Origin: RUG12461 sp045657665 | Lineage (GTDB): Bacteria > Bacillota > Clostridia > Lachnospirales > Lachnospiraceae | Assembly (NCBI GenBank): GCA_045657665.1 | Contig: JAZOTN010000001.1 | Location: 6,817-70,816, forward strand | DNA length: 64,000 nucleotides | Direction: 5' to 3' | Shown here: positions 34,397 to 43,008 of the stretch, one piece after another | How the letters are laid out: every line of letters begins with the position of its first letter | Position numbering within the stretch: position 1 is the stretch's first letter | Notes under the pieces: model-generated | Told to the model about the DNA's origin: nothing | The model's database searches: none | What the model saw: the letters and a program-made list of their open reading frames with translations, nothing else | Translations under genes and position numbers: made by a program

Positions 34397-35127
34397 TCCT
34401 TGCAGCAGTGCTGCTCATTCTGGGCGGGAATTACTGTTTCCAGAAGGTCTCTTCGGATAATCGGGAAAAAAGCGGAGCAGTCTGCTTTGCTCTGGACTGC
34501 AGTGTCAGTATGGCAGGAGAGGAGCTTGACGCTGCAAAGGAAGAGCTGCGTCGTCTGGCGGCACAGATCCCATCCGGTATCCGGATGTCCCTCGTTTCCT
34601 TTCGCAGAAATGCGGAACTTCTGGTTCCCCTTACCGAGTCGCGATCAGATGTGGTCAGTGCTGCGGAATGCCTGACGGCTGCAGGGAAAACAGGTATTTC
34701 GGAGGGACTCAGGGTGGCAGCGGAGTCTCTTTATAAGGAGGAGGGAAAAAAGACGGTACTGCTCTTTACTGACGGGAGGAACGGAGAAGAGCGGATCGAA
34801 AAGGAAATTCGGGAGGACTTAAAGCGCCAGGGAATTGTCCTCTCCGTGATCGGAATGTCGGAAAACGAAAATGGCGAGTTGCTCGAAGTCGCAGAGGAAA
34901 GCGGAGGAAGCTTTGTGAATGCTTATGCCGGAGAGGAGATGCGACTCAGATTTGATGCCGGGAATAAAGACGGGTCGTTTATTCTTCTCTGTGCGGTGGT
35001 GGAATCACTGGCGGCAGTCCTCATTATCCTGTTTGCAGGAAGAAAAACGGCCAAAAAAAGGCAGGGGAGTGTTCCTCTGCCAAATGCCGGTTATTTAAAG
35101 AAAGAAGAGATCCGAAAGATTCTGTGA
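34354..35127 (+). CDS. Membrane-anchored von Willebrand factor A (VWA) protein
   Basis: The protein (257 aa) has an N-terminal transmembrane helix (about 11-26), a VWA domain with a complete metal site (D48-C-S50-V-S52, T113, D140 in LLFTDGRNG), and a second transmembrane helix near 215-232 followed by a basic tail. The VWA domain should face outward. The ATG lies just after GGAGGAG inside the kinase gene, so translation of the two is coupled. The partner of the VWA domain is unknown; the extracellular part of the kinase is a candidate. Confidence 0.85.
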   Translation: MADGIHAVSARRILILAAVLLILGGNYCFQKVSSDNREKSGAVCFALDCSVSMAGEELDAAKEELRRLAAQIPSGIRMSLVSFRRNAELLVPLTESRSDVVSAAECLTAAGKTGISEGLRVAAESLYKEEGKKTVLLFTDGRNGEERIEKEIREDLKRQGIVLSVIGMSENENGELLEVAEESGGSFVNAYAGEEMRLRFDAGNKDGSFILLCAVVESLAAVLIILFAGRKTAKKRQGSVPLPNAGYLKKEEIRKIL

Positions 35128-35132
35128 GCCGA

Positions 35133-35927
35133 TCAGGCCAGGATCGCCTTATCGCTTGAAAACTCCTGGCCGCTGATCTCCTCGAATTTCTGAAGGAGGT
35201 CCTCTACGGAGAGTTTCTTTTTATCTTCGCCTGAAATGTCGAGGATGATACGTCCCTCATGCATCATGATGAGACGGTTTCCGTGGACGATGGCATCCTT
35301 CATGTTGTGTGTGACCATGAGGGCGGTGAGACCGTGATCCCGGATGATCTTGTCGGAGAGATCCAGTACCGTGGCGGCGGTTTTCGGATCCAGTGCCGCG
35401 GTATGCTCATCAAGGAGCAGGAGTTTCGGTTTTTCCAGAGTTGCCATAAGGAGCGTTAAGGACTGGCGCTGGCCGCCGGAAAGAAGTCCGACTTTTGTTG
35501 TCATACGGTCTTCGAGTCTCAGGTTCAGTTCTTTCAGCTGTTCGCGGTAATGCTCGCGTTCGGTTTTATGGATCCCCCAGAGGAGTCCCCGTTTTTTTCC
35601 GCGTCTGGCAGCCAGAGCCAGGTTCTCGTCAATCTGCATGGTGGCAGCGGTTCCGGTCATGGGATCCTGGAATACACGGCCGATATAAGCGGCGCGCTTG
35701 AATTCGGGAAGTCCCGTGACATCTACGCCGTCGATCACAATGCTGCCTTCGTCCACCGGCCAGGTACCGGCAATGGCGTTGAGGAGTGTCGATTTTCCGG
35801 CGCCGTTCCCTCCGATGATCGTGACGAAATCGCCTTCCGCGAGCTCTAAATCGACGCCGTTTAACGCGACCTTTTCATTGATCGTGTCCGGATTGAAGGT
35901 TTTATGTATATTGGAAAGTTTTAACAT
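35133..35927 (-). CDS. ABC transporter ATP-binding protein (Trp/Tyr-type importer)
   Basis: A 264-aa ATPase: Walker A GGNGAGKST, Q-loop FQDPMTGTAATMQIDENLAL, signature LSGGQRQSLT and Walker B LLLLDEHTAALDPKT (His in place of the usual Pro after DE is typical for this subgroup). It pairs with the permease gene immediately upstream on the same strand. The pair matches the importer type with one multi-span permease and a periplasmic-type binding lipoprotein for aromatic amino acids. The binding protein gene is not adjacent. Confidence 0.88.
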   Translation of the reverse strand: MLKLSNIHKTFNPDTINEKVALNGVDLELAEGDFVTIIGGNGAGKSTLLNAIAGTWPVDEGSIVIDGVDVTGLPEFKRAAYIGRVFQDPMTGTAATMQIDENLALAARRGKKRGLLWGIHKTEREHYREQLKELNLRLEDRMTTKVGLLSGGQRQSLTLLMATLEKPKLLLLDEHTAALDPKTAATVLDLSDKIIRDHGLTALMVTHNMKDAIVHGNRLIMMHEGRIILDISGEDKKKLSVEDLLQKFEEISGQEFSSDKAILA

Positions 35928-35964
35928 GGTACGTTTCCTTTCTTAATATCCCGCTTTTTATGCA

Positions 35965-36903
35965 TTATCGGGCGTTTTTGGCCGCTTTTCGGAAGGAACT
36001 CTTACTCTTTGACCTGAGATAGGGAACCGCCAGGAAGACTGCGACGATGACCGCGGTAAAAAGCTTGAGATCATCCGTCGGCATCTTGAGCCAGAGGATA
36101 AGCCCGATCACGAGATAGTAAACGATTCCGCCGACCACGACAAAGGAGAGGCGGAGTGCGAAATTCAAATGCTTTTTCAGCAGCGCGTCACCGAGTACTT
36201 CGCCGATGATGACGGCGGCCAGTCCGATCACGATGGCGCCGCGTGCCATCTGGACATCGGCAAAGCCCTGATACTGCGCGAGAAGTCCGCCGGACAATGC
36301 GACGAGTGCATTGCTGATGGCAAGTCCGATCAGCTCCATGCTCTGCGTGTTGATACCCTGTGCTTTACTCATGGCGCGATTGCAGCCGGTAGCACGAAGA
36401 GCGGAGCCCTGTTCCGTTCCGAAATACCAGTACATGACCGCGATGATGATCGCTACGAAGATCAGAGCGATGATGATCGAGGAAGAGACGTTGCGGAGCG
36501 AAAGAATGAGTGGATACTTATCCACGCTGATCGCCTGATTGGCACCACCGAGAATGTTAAGATTGATGGAATAAAGGCCGATCTGCGAGAGGATCCCGGC
36601 AAGGATCGGAGGGATACCGAGCTTTGTGTGGAGAAGTCCGGTGACGAGTCCTGCAAGTGCTCCGACTGCAACGGCGATCGTAAGGGCAAGCCAGACCGGC
36701 ATTCCTCCGATCGTCAGCATGACAGTGACCGCACCGCCGGTTGCCATGGATCCGTCGACGGTCAGATCGGCGATATCAAGCAGCCGGAATGTGATATAGA
36801 CGCCAAGCGCCATGATGCCCCAGATGATGCCCTGGGCAATGTTTCCCGGAAGTGCGTTGACAAACGCCATCGGGTTAAGGGATGAAAAATATGCTGCAAC
36901 CAT
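35965..36903 (-). CDS. ABC transporter permease (Trp/Tyr-type importer)
   Basis: I chose the ATG at 36903, ten bases after AAAGGAA on the minus strand; the extended frame would run into the palindromic element. The 312-aa protein has eight to ten transmembrane segments with the branched-chain/aromatic permease signature GIMALGVYITFRLLDIADLT and DGSMATGGAV. It forms the channel for the ATPase encoded 37 bases downstream. The cloverleaf-like element lies about 45 bases upstream of the start, where a promoter or the binding-protein gene would be expected. Confidence 0.85.
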   Translation of the reverse strand: MVAAYFSSLNPMAFVNALPGNIAQGIIWGIMALGVYITFRLLDIADLTVDGSMATGGAVTVMLTIGGMPVWLALTIAVAVGALAGLVTGLLHTKLGIPPILAGILSQIGLYSINLNILGGANQAISVDKYPLILSLRNVSSSIIIALIFVAIIIAVMYWYFGTEQGSALRATGCNRAMSKAQGINTQSMELIGLAISNALVALSGGLLAQYQGFADVQMARGAIVIGLAAVIIGEVLGDALLKKHLNFALRLSFVVVGGIVYYLVIGLILWLKMPTDDLKLFTAVIVAVFLAVPYLRSKSKSSFRKAAKNAR

Positions 36904-36949
36904 AAGCGAAGGTTCCTTTCTTGGGGGAGTAGTATGCAGACAAAGGGGT

Positions 36950-37082
36950 TGTCGCATTAATTGCATGGCACATACGTGCCATGTGAAATTTGCACAGAAG
37001 TTCGCGCGGACATGCTAGCATGTCCGGCCGAACCTTTGCGCAAATCGCGCATGCGGTAAAACCGCATGGCGTTAATGTGACA
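36950..37082. repeat. Cloverleaf-like palindromic element, copy 1
   Basis: 133 bp bounded by TGTCGCATTAA and TTAATGTGACA (one wobble). Inside are three hairpins: A, ATGGCAC (36965-36971) with GTGCCAT; B, a 17-pair stem from ATTTGC to GCAAAT with a 2x2 internal loop and a 20-bp palindrome core (CGGACATGCT and its complement); C, ATGCGGT (37051-37057) with ACCGCAT. Flanking GCAGACA (36936-36942) and TGTCTGC (37088-37094) extend the outer pairing. The same architecture recurs at 50896-51027. It has no coding potential and no T-run. Confidence 0.85.
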
Positions 37083-37148
37083 AACCCTGTCTGCAATTTA
37101 CGTGAAACCAATGCGACAGTAGATGTCTACCTTCTCAATATCAATCCA

Positions 37149-38531
37149 TCATTCTTCTGCGATCAGATCTGCTACATAAACGCCGCTTGCCGATGCATGG
37201 GAAAGGGAGTGCGTGACTCCGCTTCCGTCACCGATACAGAAGAGGCCTTTATGATTCGTCTCCAGCCGCTCCGAGAGTTTTACTTCCATATTATAGAATT
37301 TCACTTCCACCCCATACAGGAGGGTGTCGTCGTTTGCGGTACCCGGGCAGACTTTGTCGAGTGCGTAGATCATTTCGATGATGCCGTCCATGATACGCTT
37401 CGGAAGAACCAGAGAAAGATCGCCCGGTGTCGCGGCAAGAGTGGGATGTACGGTACATTCCGCAATACGTTTTTCAGTACTGCGCCGTCCCCTTTCCAGA
37501 TCGCCGAAGCGCTGGAGGATCACGCCGCCGCCGAGCATATTGGAAAGCCTTGCGATGCTTTCGCCATAGCCGTTGCTGTCACGGAAGGGTTCGGAAAAAT
37601 GCTTTGCGACAAGCAGAGCAAAGTTGGTGTTTTCCGTACGCTTTTCGGGGTCTTCAAAGCTGTGTCCGTTGACAGTCACGATCCCGTTGGTATTTTCATT
37701 GACCACAAATCCGTAAGGGTTCATGCAGAACGTCCGCACACGGTCTTCGAATTTAGCGGTCTGATAGACGATCTTGCTCTCATAGAGTTCATCCGTCAGA
37801 TCGGAGAAGATCACGGCAGGGAGCTCAACGCGGACACCGATGTCGACACGGTTACTCTTGGTGTCAATGGAAAGATCGTTGCATACACTTTCCATCCATT
37901 TGCTGCCGCTTCGGCCGACGGATATGATGCATTTTTCACAGTCTGCATGTTCGCTGCCGTAAAAGATCCGGTAGCCACCGGAGATGATCTCGATCCGGTC
38001 AACTGGCGTGTTGAAATGGAAATTGACAGACTCCCGAAGCTCATTATAGATATTTTCAAGAACAACATAGTTGATGTCTGTTCCGAGATGGCGTACAGAT
38101 GCATCCAGCAGGGAAAGTTTGTTCTGCATGCAGAGCTTTTTGAGATGTGTTCCGGCTGTGGAATACATCCTGGTTTCAGCCCCACCGTGGCTGACATTGA
38201 TGTCATCCACGTATTTCATGAGGTTTAATGCTTTTTCCCGGCCAATGTACTCATAAAGCGTTCCGCCGAAGTCGTTGGTGATATTATACTTCCCGTCAGA
38301 AAAAGCACCTGCGCCGCCGAATCCGCTCATGATCGCGCAGGTTTTGCATTTGATGCAGTTCTTGACTTTATCGCCGTCGATAGGGCATTTTCTGTTTTCA
38401 AGTGCGCTGCCGCTTTCAAAGACAGCAACCTTCAGGTCCGGTTTTTTCTTATGAAGCTCATAAGCTGAAAAAGTGCCGCCCGGACCGGCACCAATGATAA
38501 TAATGTCGTAGTTCATATCCTTTTTCTCCAT
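37149..38531 (-). CDS. FAD-dependent dehydrogenase (uncharacterised family)
   Basis: The 460-aa protein starts with a Rossmann dinucleotide motif (YDIIIIGAGPGGTFSAYELH) and contains KNCIKCKTCAIMSGFGGAGAFSDGKYNI with clustered cysteines, plus a C-terminal FAD-contacting segment (GLFCIGDGSGVTHSLSHASA). This pattern is that of the widespread uncharacterised FAD-dependent dehydrogenases (COG2509-like). Substrate unknown. I kept the ATG at 38531, behind AGGA; an ATG at 38516 is possible. Divergent from apt. Confidence 0.85.
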   Translation of the reverse strand: MEKKDMNYDIIIIGAGPGGTFSAYELHKKKPDLKVAVFESGSALENRKCPIDGDKVKNCIKCKTCAIMSGFGGAGAFSDGKYNITNDFGGTLYEYIGREKALNLMKYVDDINVSHGGAETRMYSTAGTHLKKLCMQNKLSLLDASVRHLGTDINYVVLENIYNELRESVNFHFNTPVDRIEIISGGYRIFYGSEHADCEKCIISVGRSGSKWMESVCNDLSIDTKSNRVDIGVRVELPAVIFSDLTDELYESKIVYQTAKFEDRVRTFCMNPYGFVVNENTNGIVTVNGHSFEDPEKRTENTNFALLVAKHFSEPFRDSNGYGESIARLSNMLGGGVILQRFGDLERGRRSTEKRIAECTVHPTLAATPGDLSLVLPKRIMDGIIEMIYALDKVCPGTANDDTLLYGVEVKFYNMEVKLSERLETNHKGLFCIGDGSGVTHSLSHASASGVYVADLIAEE

Positions 38532-38544
38532 AAAAACAAATCCT

Positions 38545-38573
38545 ATTATAGCAAAAATCAGAGAAAAGTGAAA
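38545..38573 (-). promoter_or_regulatory. Promoter of the FAD dehydrogenase gene
   Basis: On the minus strand TTTCAC (38568-38573), a 17-bp spacer and TATAAT (38545-38550). Confidence 0.55.
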
Positions 38574-38578
38574 TAGTC

Positions 38579-38607
38579 TTGACAGAAGCTTATTATCTCA
38601 GTAAAAT
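38579..38607 (+). promoter_or_regulatory. Promoter of apt
   Basis: TTGACA (38579-38584), a 17-bp spacer and TAAAAT (38602-38607), back to back with the divergent promoter. Confidence 0.8.
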
Positions 38608-38662
38608 TGCCTTTATATGGGGCTTCCCGTAATTTTTTTGAATTGAAAAGAGGCGTAAAACC

Positions 38663-39187
38663 ATGAAGAAGGTAGAAGACTATATTCGTACTATTCCGGA
38701 TTATCCGGAACCGGGGATCATGTTCCGTGATGTTACCAGCATTCTGCAGGATGCAGACGGATTGAAGCTTGCGATCGACTCCATGATCCACCTGCTGGAT
38801 GGCGTGGATTTTGATGTGATCGCAGGTGCGGAGTCACGCGGATTTATCTTTGGTATGCCCATCGCATATTCGCTCGGAAAGCCGTTTGTGCTTGTCCGCA
38901 AGGCAGGAAAGCTTCCCTGCGAGACGGTTTCTGCGAGCTATGAACTGGAATACGGCACTGCAACGATCGAGATGCATAAGGATGCGATCACGCCCGGGCA
39001 GAAGGTGGTCCTGGTGGATGACCTGATCGCAACTGGCGGGACGATCGAAGCAGCGGCAGGTCTGGTTGAGAAGCTTGGCGGAGAAGTCGTCAAGATTATT
39101 TTCCTGATGGAGCTTGCCGGACTAAAAGGACGTGAAAAGCTTTCAAAGTATGATGTGGCGTCCGTAGTGTCATATGAAGGGAAATAA
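38663..39187 (+). CDS. apt: Adenine phosphoribosyltransferase
   Basis: A 174-aa purine-salvage enzyme converting adenine and PRPP to AMP. It has IPDYPEPGIMFRDVTSIL at the N-terminus, AGAESRGFIFG, and the PRPP-binding motif VVLVDDLIATGGT. Length and motifs are standard. The next gene starts four bases after its stop. Confidence 0.96.
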   Translation: MKKVEDYIRTIPDYPEPGIMFRDVTSILQDADGLKLAIDSMIHLLDGVDFDVIAGAESRGFIFGMPIAYSLGKPFVLVRKAGKLPCETVSASYELEYGTATIEMHKDAITPGQKVVLVDDLIATGGTIEAAAGLVEKLGGEVVKIIFLMELAGLKGREKLSKYDVASVVSYEGK

Positions 39188-39190
39188 AGA

Positions 39191-40996
39191 ATGAAGTCTG
39201 TAGATGCAGCTGCAGTACGTGCGCGTCTTTCCGCTCTCCGTAAAAAAATGTCGGAGAGTGGTATAGACGCCTATTTTATCGTAACGGATGATTTTCATGC
39301 GTCCGAGTATGTCGGGGCTTATTTCAAGTGCCGCGAATATATCAGCGGATTTGACGGATCCGCCGGTTCGGTTGTTGTGCTTGCGGATGAGGCAGCGCTC
39401 TGGACGGACGGACGGTATTTCCTTCAGGCAGAGCAGCAGCTGAGGGACACTGGGATTGCTCTGCAGCGAATGGGTGACCCCGGCGTTCCGGAGCTTGAAG
39501 AGTTTCTTGCCGATAAACTGAAAAACGGCGGTGTACTTGGGTTTGACGGCAGAACGGTAACGCTTCACCGTTTCGAGAAGCTTAAGAAAAAACTGCCGGA
39601 TACGGTTTCATTCCGGATGGATCTTGATCTGGTCGGTGAGATCTGGACTGACCGCCCTTCAATTTCCAAAGAAAAAGCGTTTCTCTACGACGAAGCGTAT
39701 GCCGGGAAGTCCAGGGAAAAGAAACTGGAAGAACTCCGAAAGGAAATGGAAAAGAAGCAGGCAGATATGACGATCATTACGTCGCTCGATGACATCGCCT
39801 GGCTTCTCAATATCCGTGGAGGGGATGTGCTTTATAACCCTGTCATGCTGTCCTATCTGATGGTCGGTAAGGATGATGCTACATTATATGTTGATAAAGC
39901 GGTTGTTAACGAAGAAATTATAAATGAATTTAACAAAAACAACATCAATATCCGTCCCTATGATGAGTTTTACGAAGATATCCCGAAAGCCACGTCAGAC
40001 AAGAAAGTACTGGTTGATCCGGAGCGCGTGAATGCTGCGTTGACAGACCGGATTTCTGAAACTGCGGAGCTTGTCAGGGATGTGAATCTGACCTACCTTC
40101 CAAAATCGCTGAAAAATGCCACGGAAGTGGAAAATGAGCGGCAGGCACATGTAAAAGACGGCGTGGCTGTGACGCGTTTCATCTATTGGTTGAAGCACCA
40201 TGTCGGGAAAGAGGAGATCACGGAGATCACCGCCTCCGAAAAGCTGGAGGAATTCCGCAGGATGGGTGAGCATTATTTCGGACAGAGTTTTGCACCCATT
40301 GCCGGATATGGGGAACACGGGGCGATCGTGCACTATGAGGCGACAGAGGAGATCGCCGCAACGCTTCGTCCGGAGAGTTTTCTGCTTCTTGATACCGGCG
40401 GACAGTACCTTGAGGGGACGACTGATATTACAAGGACGATTGCTCTCGGCCCGGTGACGGACGAGCAGAGGAAATATTACACAGCTGTTCTGCGCGGCAA
40501 TCTGAATCTTGGCGCAGCTTATTTCAAACACGGGTGCCATGGGATCAATCTTGACTATCTGGCGAGAGAGCCCTTGTGGGAACTGAATCTGGACTATAAC
40601 CACGGAACGGGGCACGGCGTCGGATGCTTTCTGAACGTACATGAAGGACCGCAGAGGATTGCCATGAAGGAGATCGGCGACCCGAAGATCCAGCTTATCG
40701 AGCCGGGAATGATTACTTCGGATGAGCCGGGGCTATATCTGACCGGTCGGTACGGGATTCGGATCGAGAACCTGATGGTCTGTCTGGAAGCGGCAAAGAA
40801 CGAGTACGGAAGATTCCTCCGTTTTGAGACACTGACGCTGGTTCCGTACGAACCGGATGCGATTGATGTTTCCGCCCTTTCTGAGAAGGAACGGAAGCTT
40901 TTGAATGAATACCACGCGCGCGTTTATGAAAAGATCGGCCCGTTTCTTCCTGAGGAGGAACGGGAATGGCTTCGGGACGTGACAAAACCGTTATAG
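39191..40996 (+). CDS. Aminopeptidase P family protein (Xaa-Pro aminopeptidase, M24B)
   Basis: The 601-aa protein is the long, three-domain form: two creatinase-like N-terminal domains (DAYFIVTDDFHASEYVGAYF; ALWTDGRYFLQAEQQL) and a C-terminal pita-bread catalytic domain. Metal ligands are visible: D in LLDTGGQYLEGTTDITRT (two Asp), H in NHGTGHGVGCFLNVHEGP, E in TSDEPGLY and E in GIRIEN. It removes N-terminal residues preceding proline, in the cytosol. Co-transcribed with apt. Confidence 0.93.
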   Translation: MKSVDAAAVRARLSALRKKMSESGIDAYFIVTDDFHASEYVGAYFKCREYISGFDGSAGSVVVLADEAALWTDGRYFLQAEQQLRDTGIALQRMGDPGVPELEEFLADKLKNGGVLGFDGRTVTLHRFEKLKKKLPDTVSFRMDLDLVGEIWTDRPSISKEKAFLYDEAYAGKSREKKLEELRKEMEKKQADMTIITSLDDIAWLLNIRGGDVLYNPVMLSYLMVGKDDATLYVDKAVVNEEIINEFNKNNINIRPYDEFYEDIPKATSDKKVLVDPERVNAALTDRISETAELVRDVNLTYLPKSLKNATEVENERQAHVKDGVAVTRFIYWLKHHVGKEEITEITASEKLEEFRRMGEHYFGQSFAPIAGYGEHGAIVHYEATEEIAATLRPESFLLLDTGGQYLEGTTDITRTIALGPVTDEQRKYYTAVLRGNLNLGAAYFKHGCHGINLDYLAREPLWELNLDYNHGTGHGVGCFLNVHEGPQRIAMKEIGDPKIQLIEPGMITSDEPGLYLTGRYGIRIENLMVCLEAAKNEYGRFLRFETLTLVPYEPDAIDVSALSEKERKLLNEYHARVYEKIGPFLPEEEREWLRDVTKPL

Positions 40997-41013
40997 AAAA
41001 AGGGGATGAAAAA

Positions 41014-41514
41014 ATGAGTATTTTTGAAAATGCAGTTATGGTCAAACAGAAAAAAACACCGCTCCGGTGGGCGCTCGAGCTTACAGTGCTCTTCGGGGCG
41101 ATCTGCGGGACGGCAGCGGTCATACTGTTTAATCCGTTTTTGTTTGTGATTCCGATCCTTTTGTTTATCGGGTTTTATTTCGCGCATAAATACAACTACA
41201 TCGAGCATGAATATACATATATCGAAGGGCAGCTTGATATTGACCGGATCTATGCAAAGGCACGCAGAAAATCGATCGCGAAGATCGATATGGAGGATCT
41301 GATCATCATCGCACCCTCGGGGAGCCGCGAGGTTGGCAATTATGAGCGTAACGACCATATCCCCAAAAAGAACTGCTCGAGCTGTGAACCGGATCATAAG
41401 GTCTATGATGCGATTTACAAGACGGAGAAAGGCACGTTTGTGATCTATTTTGAACCGGATGAGAATATGCTCGATCTGATCGCTGTCAGAAATCCCAGGA
41501 AAGTAGTGAAATGA
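41014..41514 (+). CDS. Hypothetical two-span membrane protein
   Basis: The ATG at 41014, seven bases after AGGGGA, gives 166 aa. A basic N-terminus is followed by two close hydrophobic segments (ALELTVLFGAICGTAAVILF and FVIPILLFIGFYFAH), then a soluble C-terminal domain beginning YIEHEYTYIEGQLDIDRIYA that resembles a PH-like fold, with CSSC near its centre. I do not recognise a function. It overlaps murI by four bases (ATGA). Confidence 0.75.
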   Translation: MSIFENAVMVKQKKTPLRWALELTVLFGAICGTAAVILFNPFLFVIPILLFIGFYFAHKYNYIEHEYTYIEGQLDIDRIYAKARRKSIAKIDMEDLIIIAPSGSREVGNYERNDHIPKKNCSSCEPDHKVYDAIYKTEKGTFVIYFEPDENMLDLIAVRNPRKVVK

Positions 41515-42293
41515 CGGGACTATGCGACCTGAAAAAGGACAGCATTGCCGTTTTTGACTCCGGGGTTGGCGGGATCAGTGTTTTAAAGGAGCTCGTGCAT
41601 CTCCTTCCTCAGGAAAAGTTCTGGTTTTTCGGTGATTCGGCAAATGCACCGTATGGAACCAGGACCGTGGAGGAGGTACGGACGCTGACGATCGGACATA
41701 TAGACCGGATGGTACAGGGCGGCGCCAAAGCAGTGGTGATTGCCTGCAACACAGCAACGAGCGCTGCAGCAAAGGCGCTCCGCGAAAAATACGACTCTCT
41801 TCCTGTGATCGGAATCGAACCGGCATTAAAGCCGGCGGCTCTTTCCAGGAAACATGCCACGGTGATCGTGCTTGCGACGGAAATGACGATCCATGAGGAT
41901 AAATTCCATGAACTGGCAGAGCGCTTTGCCGGTGATACGGAAATCATACCGATCCCTGCTCCGGAGATCGTTTCCCTGGTAGAAGAAGGAAAAGAAAACA
42001 GCGCCGAAATGGATGCGTATCTACAGAAGATCTTTCTCCCCTTTCGGGAAAAGCAGATTGACGCGGTTGTTCTAGGATGTACACATTTTCCGTTCGCTTA
42101 TGATGGAATTTACCGCGCATTTGACGGAAAAGTGACGCTTTTTGACGGAGCAGAAGGCACTGCGCGGGAGCTGAAAAGACGTCTTGCCGAAAAAAATCTC
42201 CTGCGCGCGGCAGGAGAAGAAGGATCTGTTTTAATAGAGAACAGTCTCGGTGAAGAAAAGGTCCGGCTTTCCAAAAGGCTGTTTTCATTATAA
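41511..42293 (+). CDS. murI: Glutamate racemase
   Basis: A 260-aa enzyme making D-glutamate for peptidoglycan. Signatures: VFDSGVGGISVLKEL, GDSANAPYGTR, the first catalytic Cys in ACNTATSAA and the second in LGCTHFPF. It starts with the ATGA overlap of the upstream gene, so translation is probably coupled. Confidence 0.96.
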   Translation: MTGLCDLKKDSIAVFDSGVGGISVLKELVHLLPQEKFWFFGDSANAPYGTRTVEEVRTLTIGHIDRMVQGGAKAVVIACNTATSAAAKALREKYDSLPVIGIEPALKPAALSRKHATVIVLATEMTIHEDKFHELAERFAGDTEIIPIPAPEIVSLVEEGKENSAEMDAYLQKIFLPFREKQIDAVVLGCTHFPFAYDGIYRAFDGKVTLFDGAEGTARELKRRLAEKNLLRAAGEEGSVLIENSLGEEKVRLSKRLFSL

Positions 42294-42312
42294 GCGTTGT
42301 TCGGAAACCTCC

Positions 42313-42783
42313 TTAACTCTTTGAGGGAGGATTCGGCATATCGGAAACAGGCGGTTCGAAAGCATCCAGATGGATGTTTGGCTTTTTTTCATGAGCTTCA
42401 TTCAGAAGATACAGCCAGAGCTCATGGACCTTGTAGGAAAGAACCGCAGAATTCTCGACATTGTAGGGTGCGAGCAGATCAAGGTCAAATCGTCGCATCC
42501 CGTCCGGAGCAAGGAAGAGGAGGTTGTTGGTCTGCGTTTTGTCTCCGCATGTCTTGATGAGTTCGTAAGTGATCAGATGGAATGGCTCCCCTGCATATTT
42601 GCAGGTGAACTCCGTGTAGCACTCGTTGATGAGCCAGTTGTTTCCTTCATCATCCTGTACCTGATCCTTCAGACTGTCATCCATCAGCTCAGTGGTCTGC
42701 ATATTGACAAACCATTCGATCGCCCCTTTCTTAGTCTGGGCAAGCATTTCGTCAATTCTTGAGGCAAGTTTTTCCGGCTTCAT
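42313..42783 (-). CDS. Hypothetical protein (156 aa)
   Basis: A soluble alpha/beta protein of unknown function preceded by AAAGGGGAT. It contains DDEGNNWLINECYTEFTCKY and LAPYNVENSAVLSYKVHELW, which look like a compact conserved domain, and a proline-rich C-terminus. Convergent with murI, 20 bases apart. No motif points to a reaction. Confidence 0.75.
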   Translation of the reverse strand: MKPEKLASRIDEMLAQTKKGAIEWFVNMQTTELMDDSLKDQVQDDEGNNWLINECYTEFTCKYAGEPFHLITYELIKTCGDKTQTNNLLFLAPDGMRRFDLDLLAPYNVENSAVLSYKVHELWLYLLNEAHEKKPNIHLDAFEPPVSDMPNPPSKS

Positions 42784-42920
42784 GGAGTATCCCCTTTCCT
42801 GATCGGTTTCGACACTCTCATCATATGCGTTTTTTCCCGATTTTACAAGAGATAAATGTGTATTCTTAATCTTGGAGAAGGCTGAAAAATATGATACAAT
42901 AAAAGTCCTACGAAAAAGAG

Positions 42921-42949
42921 TTGGAAAAAGTCGGAAACCGTGTTATAGT
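42921..42949 (+). promoter_or_regulatory. Promoter of the glycerol-3-phosphate oxidoreductase trio
   Basis: TTGGAA (42921-42926), a 17-bp spacer and TATAGT (42944-42949). Confidence 0.75.
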
Positions 42950-43008
42950 AGGGAAGAGAATTAATTAAGTCTTTAAATTAATAATTGCAGGAAAAGGAGA
43001 GAGGAAGA

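Noticed and set aside
32381..35127. Type VII secretion or a complete TerY-P triad
   Set aside because: No WXG100, EssC-like ATPase, FHA or PP2C gene is present; only kinase and VWA parts are shared.
36950..37082. Palindromic element as a Rho-independent terminator or CRISPR-like repeat
   Set aside because: There is no T-run after any stem on either strand, and the copies are single and 14 kb apart.
36990..38228. Long plus-strand frame (~412 codons) over the FAD dehydrogenase gene
   Set aside because: It is antisense to a clear FAD enzyme, starts inside palindromic element copy 1, and shows no family features; it results from codon bias on the opposite strand.
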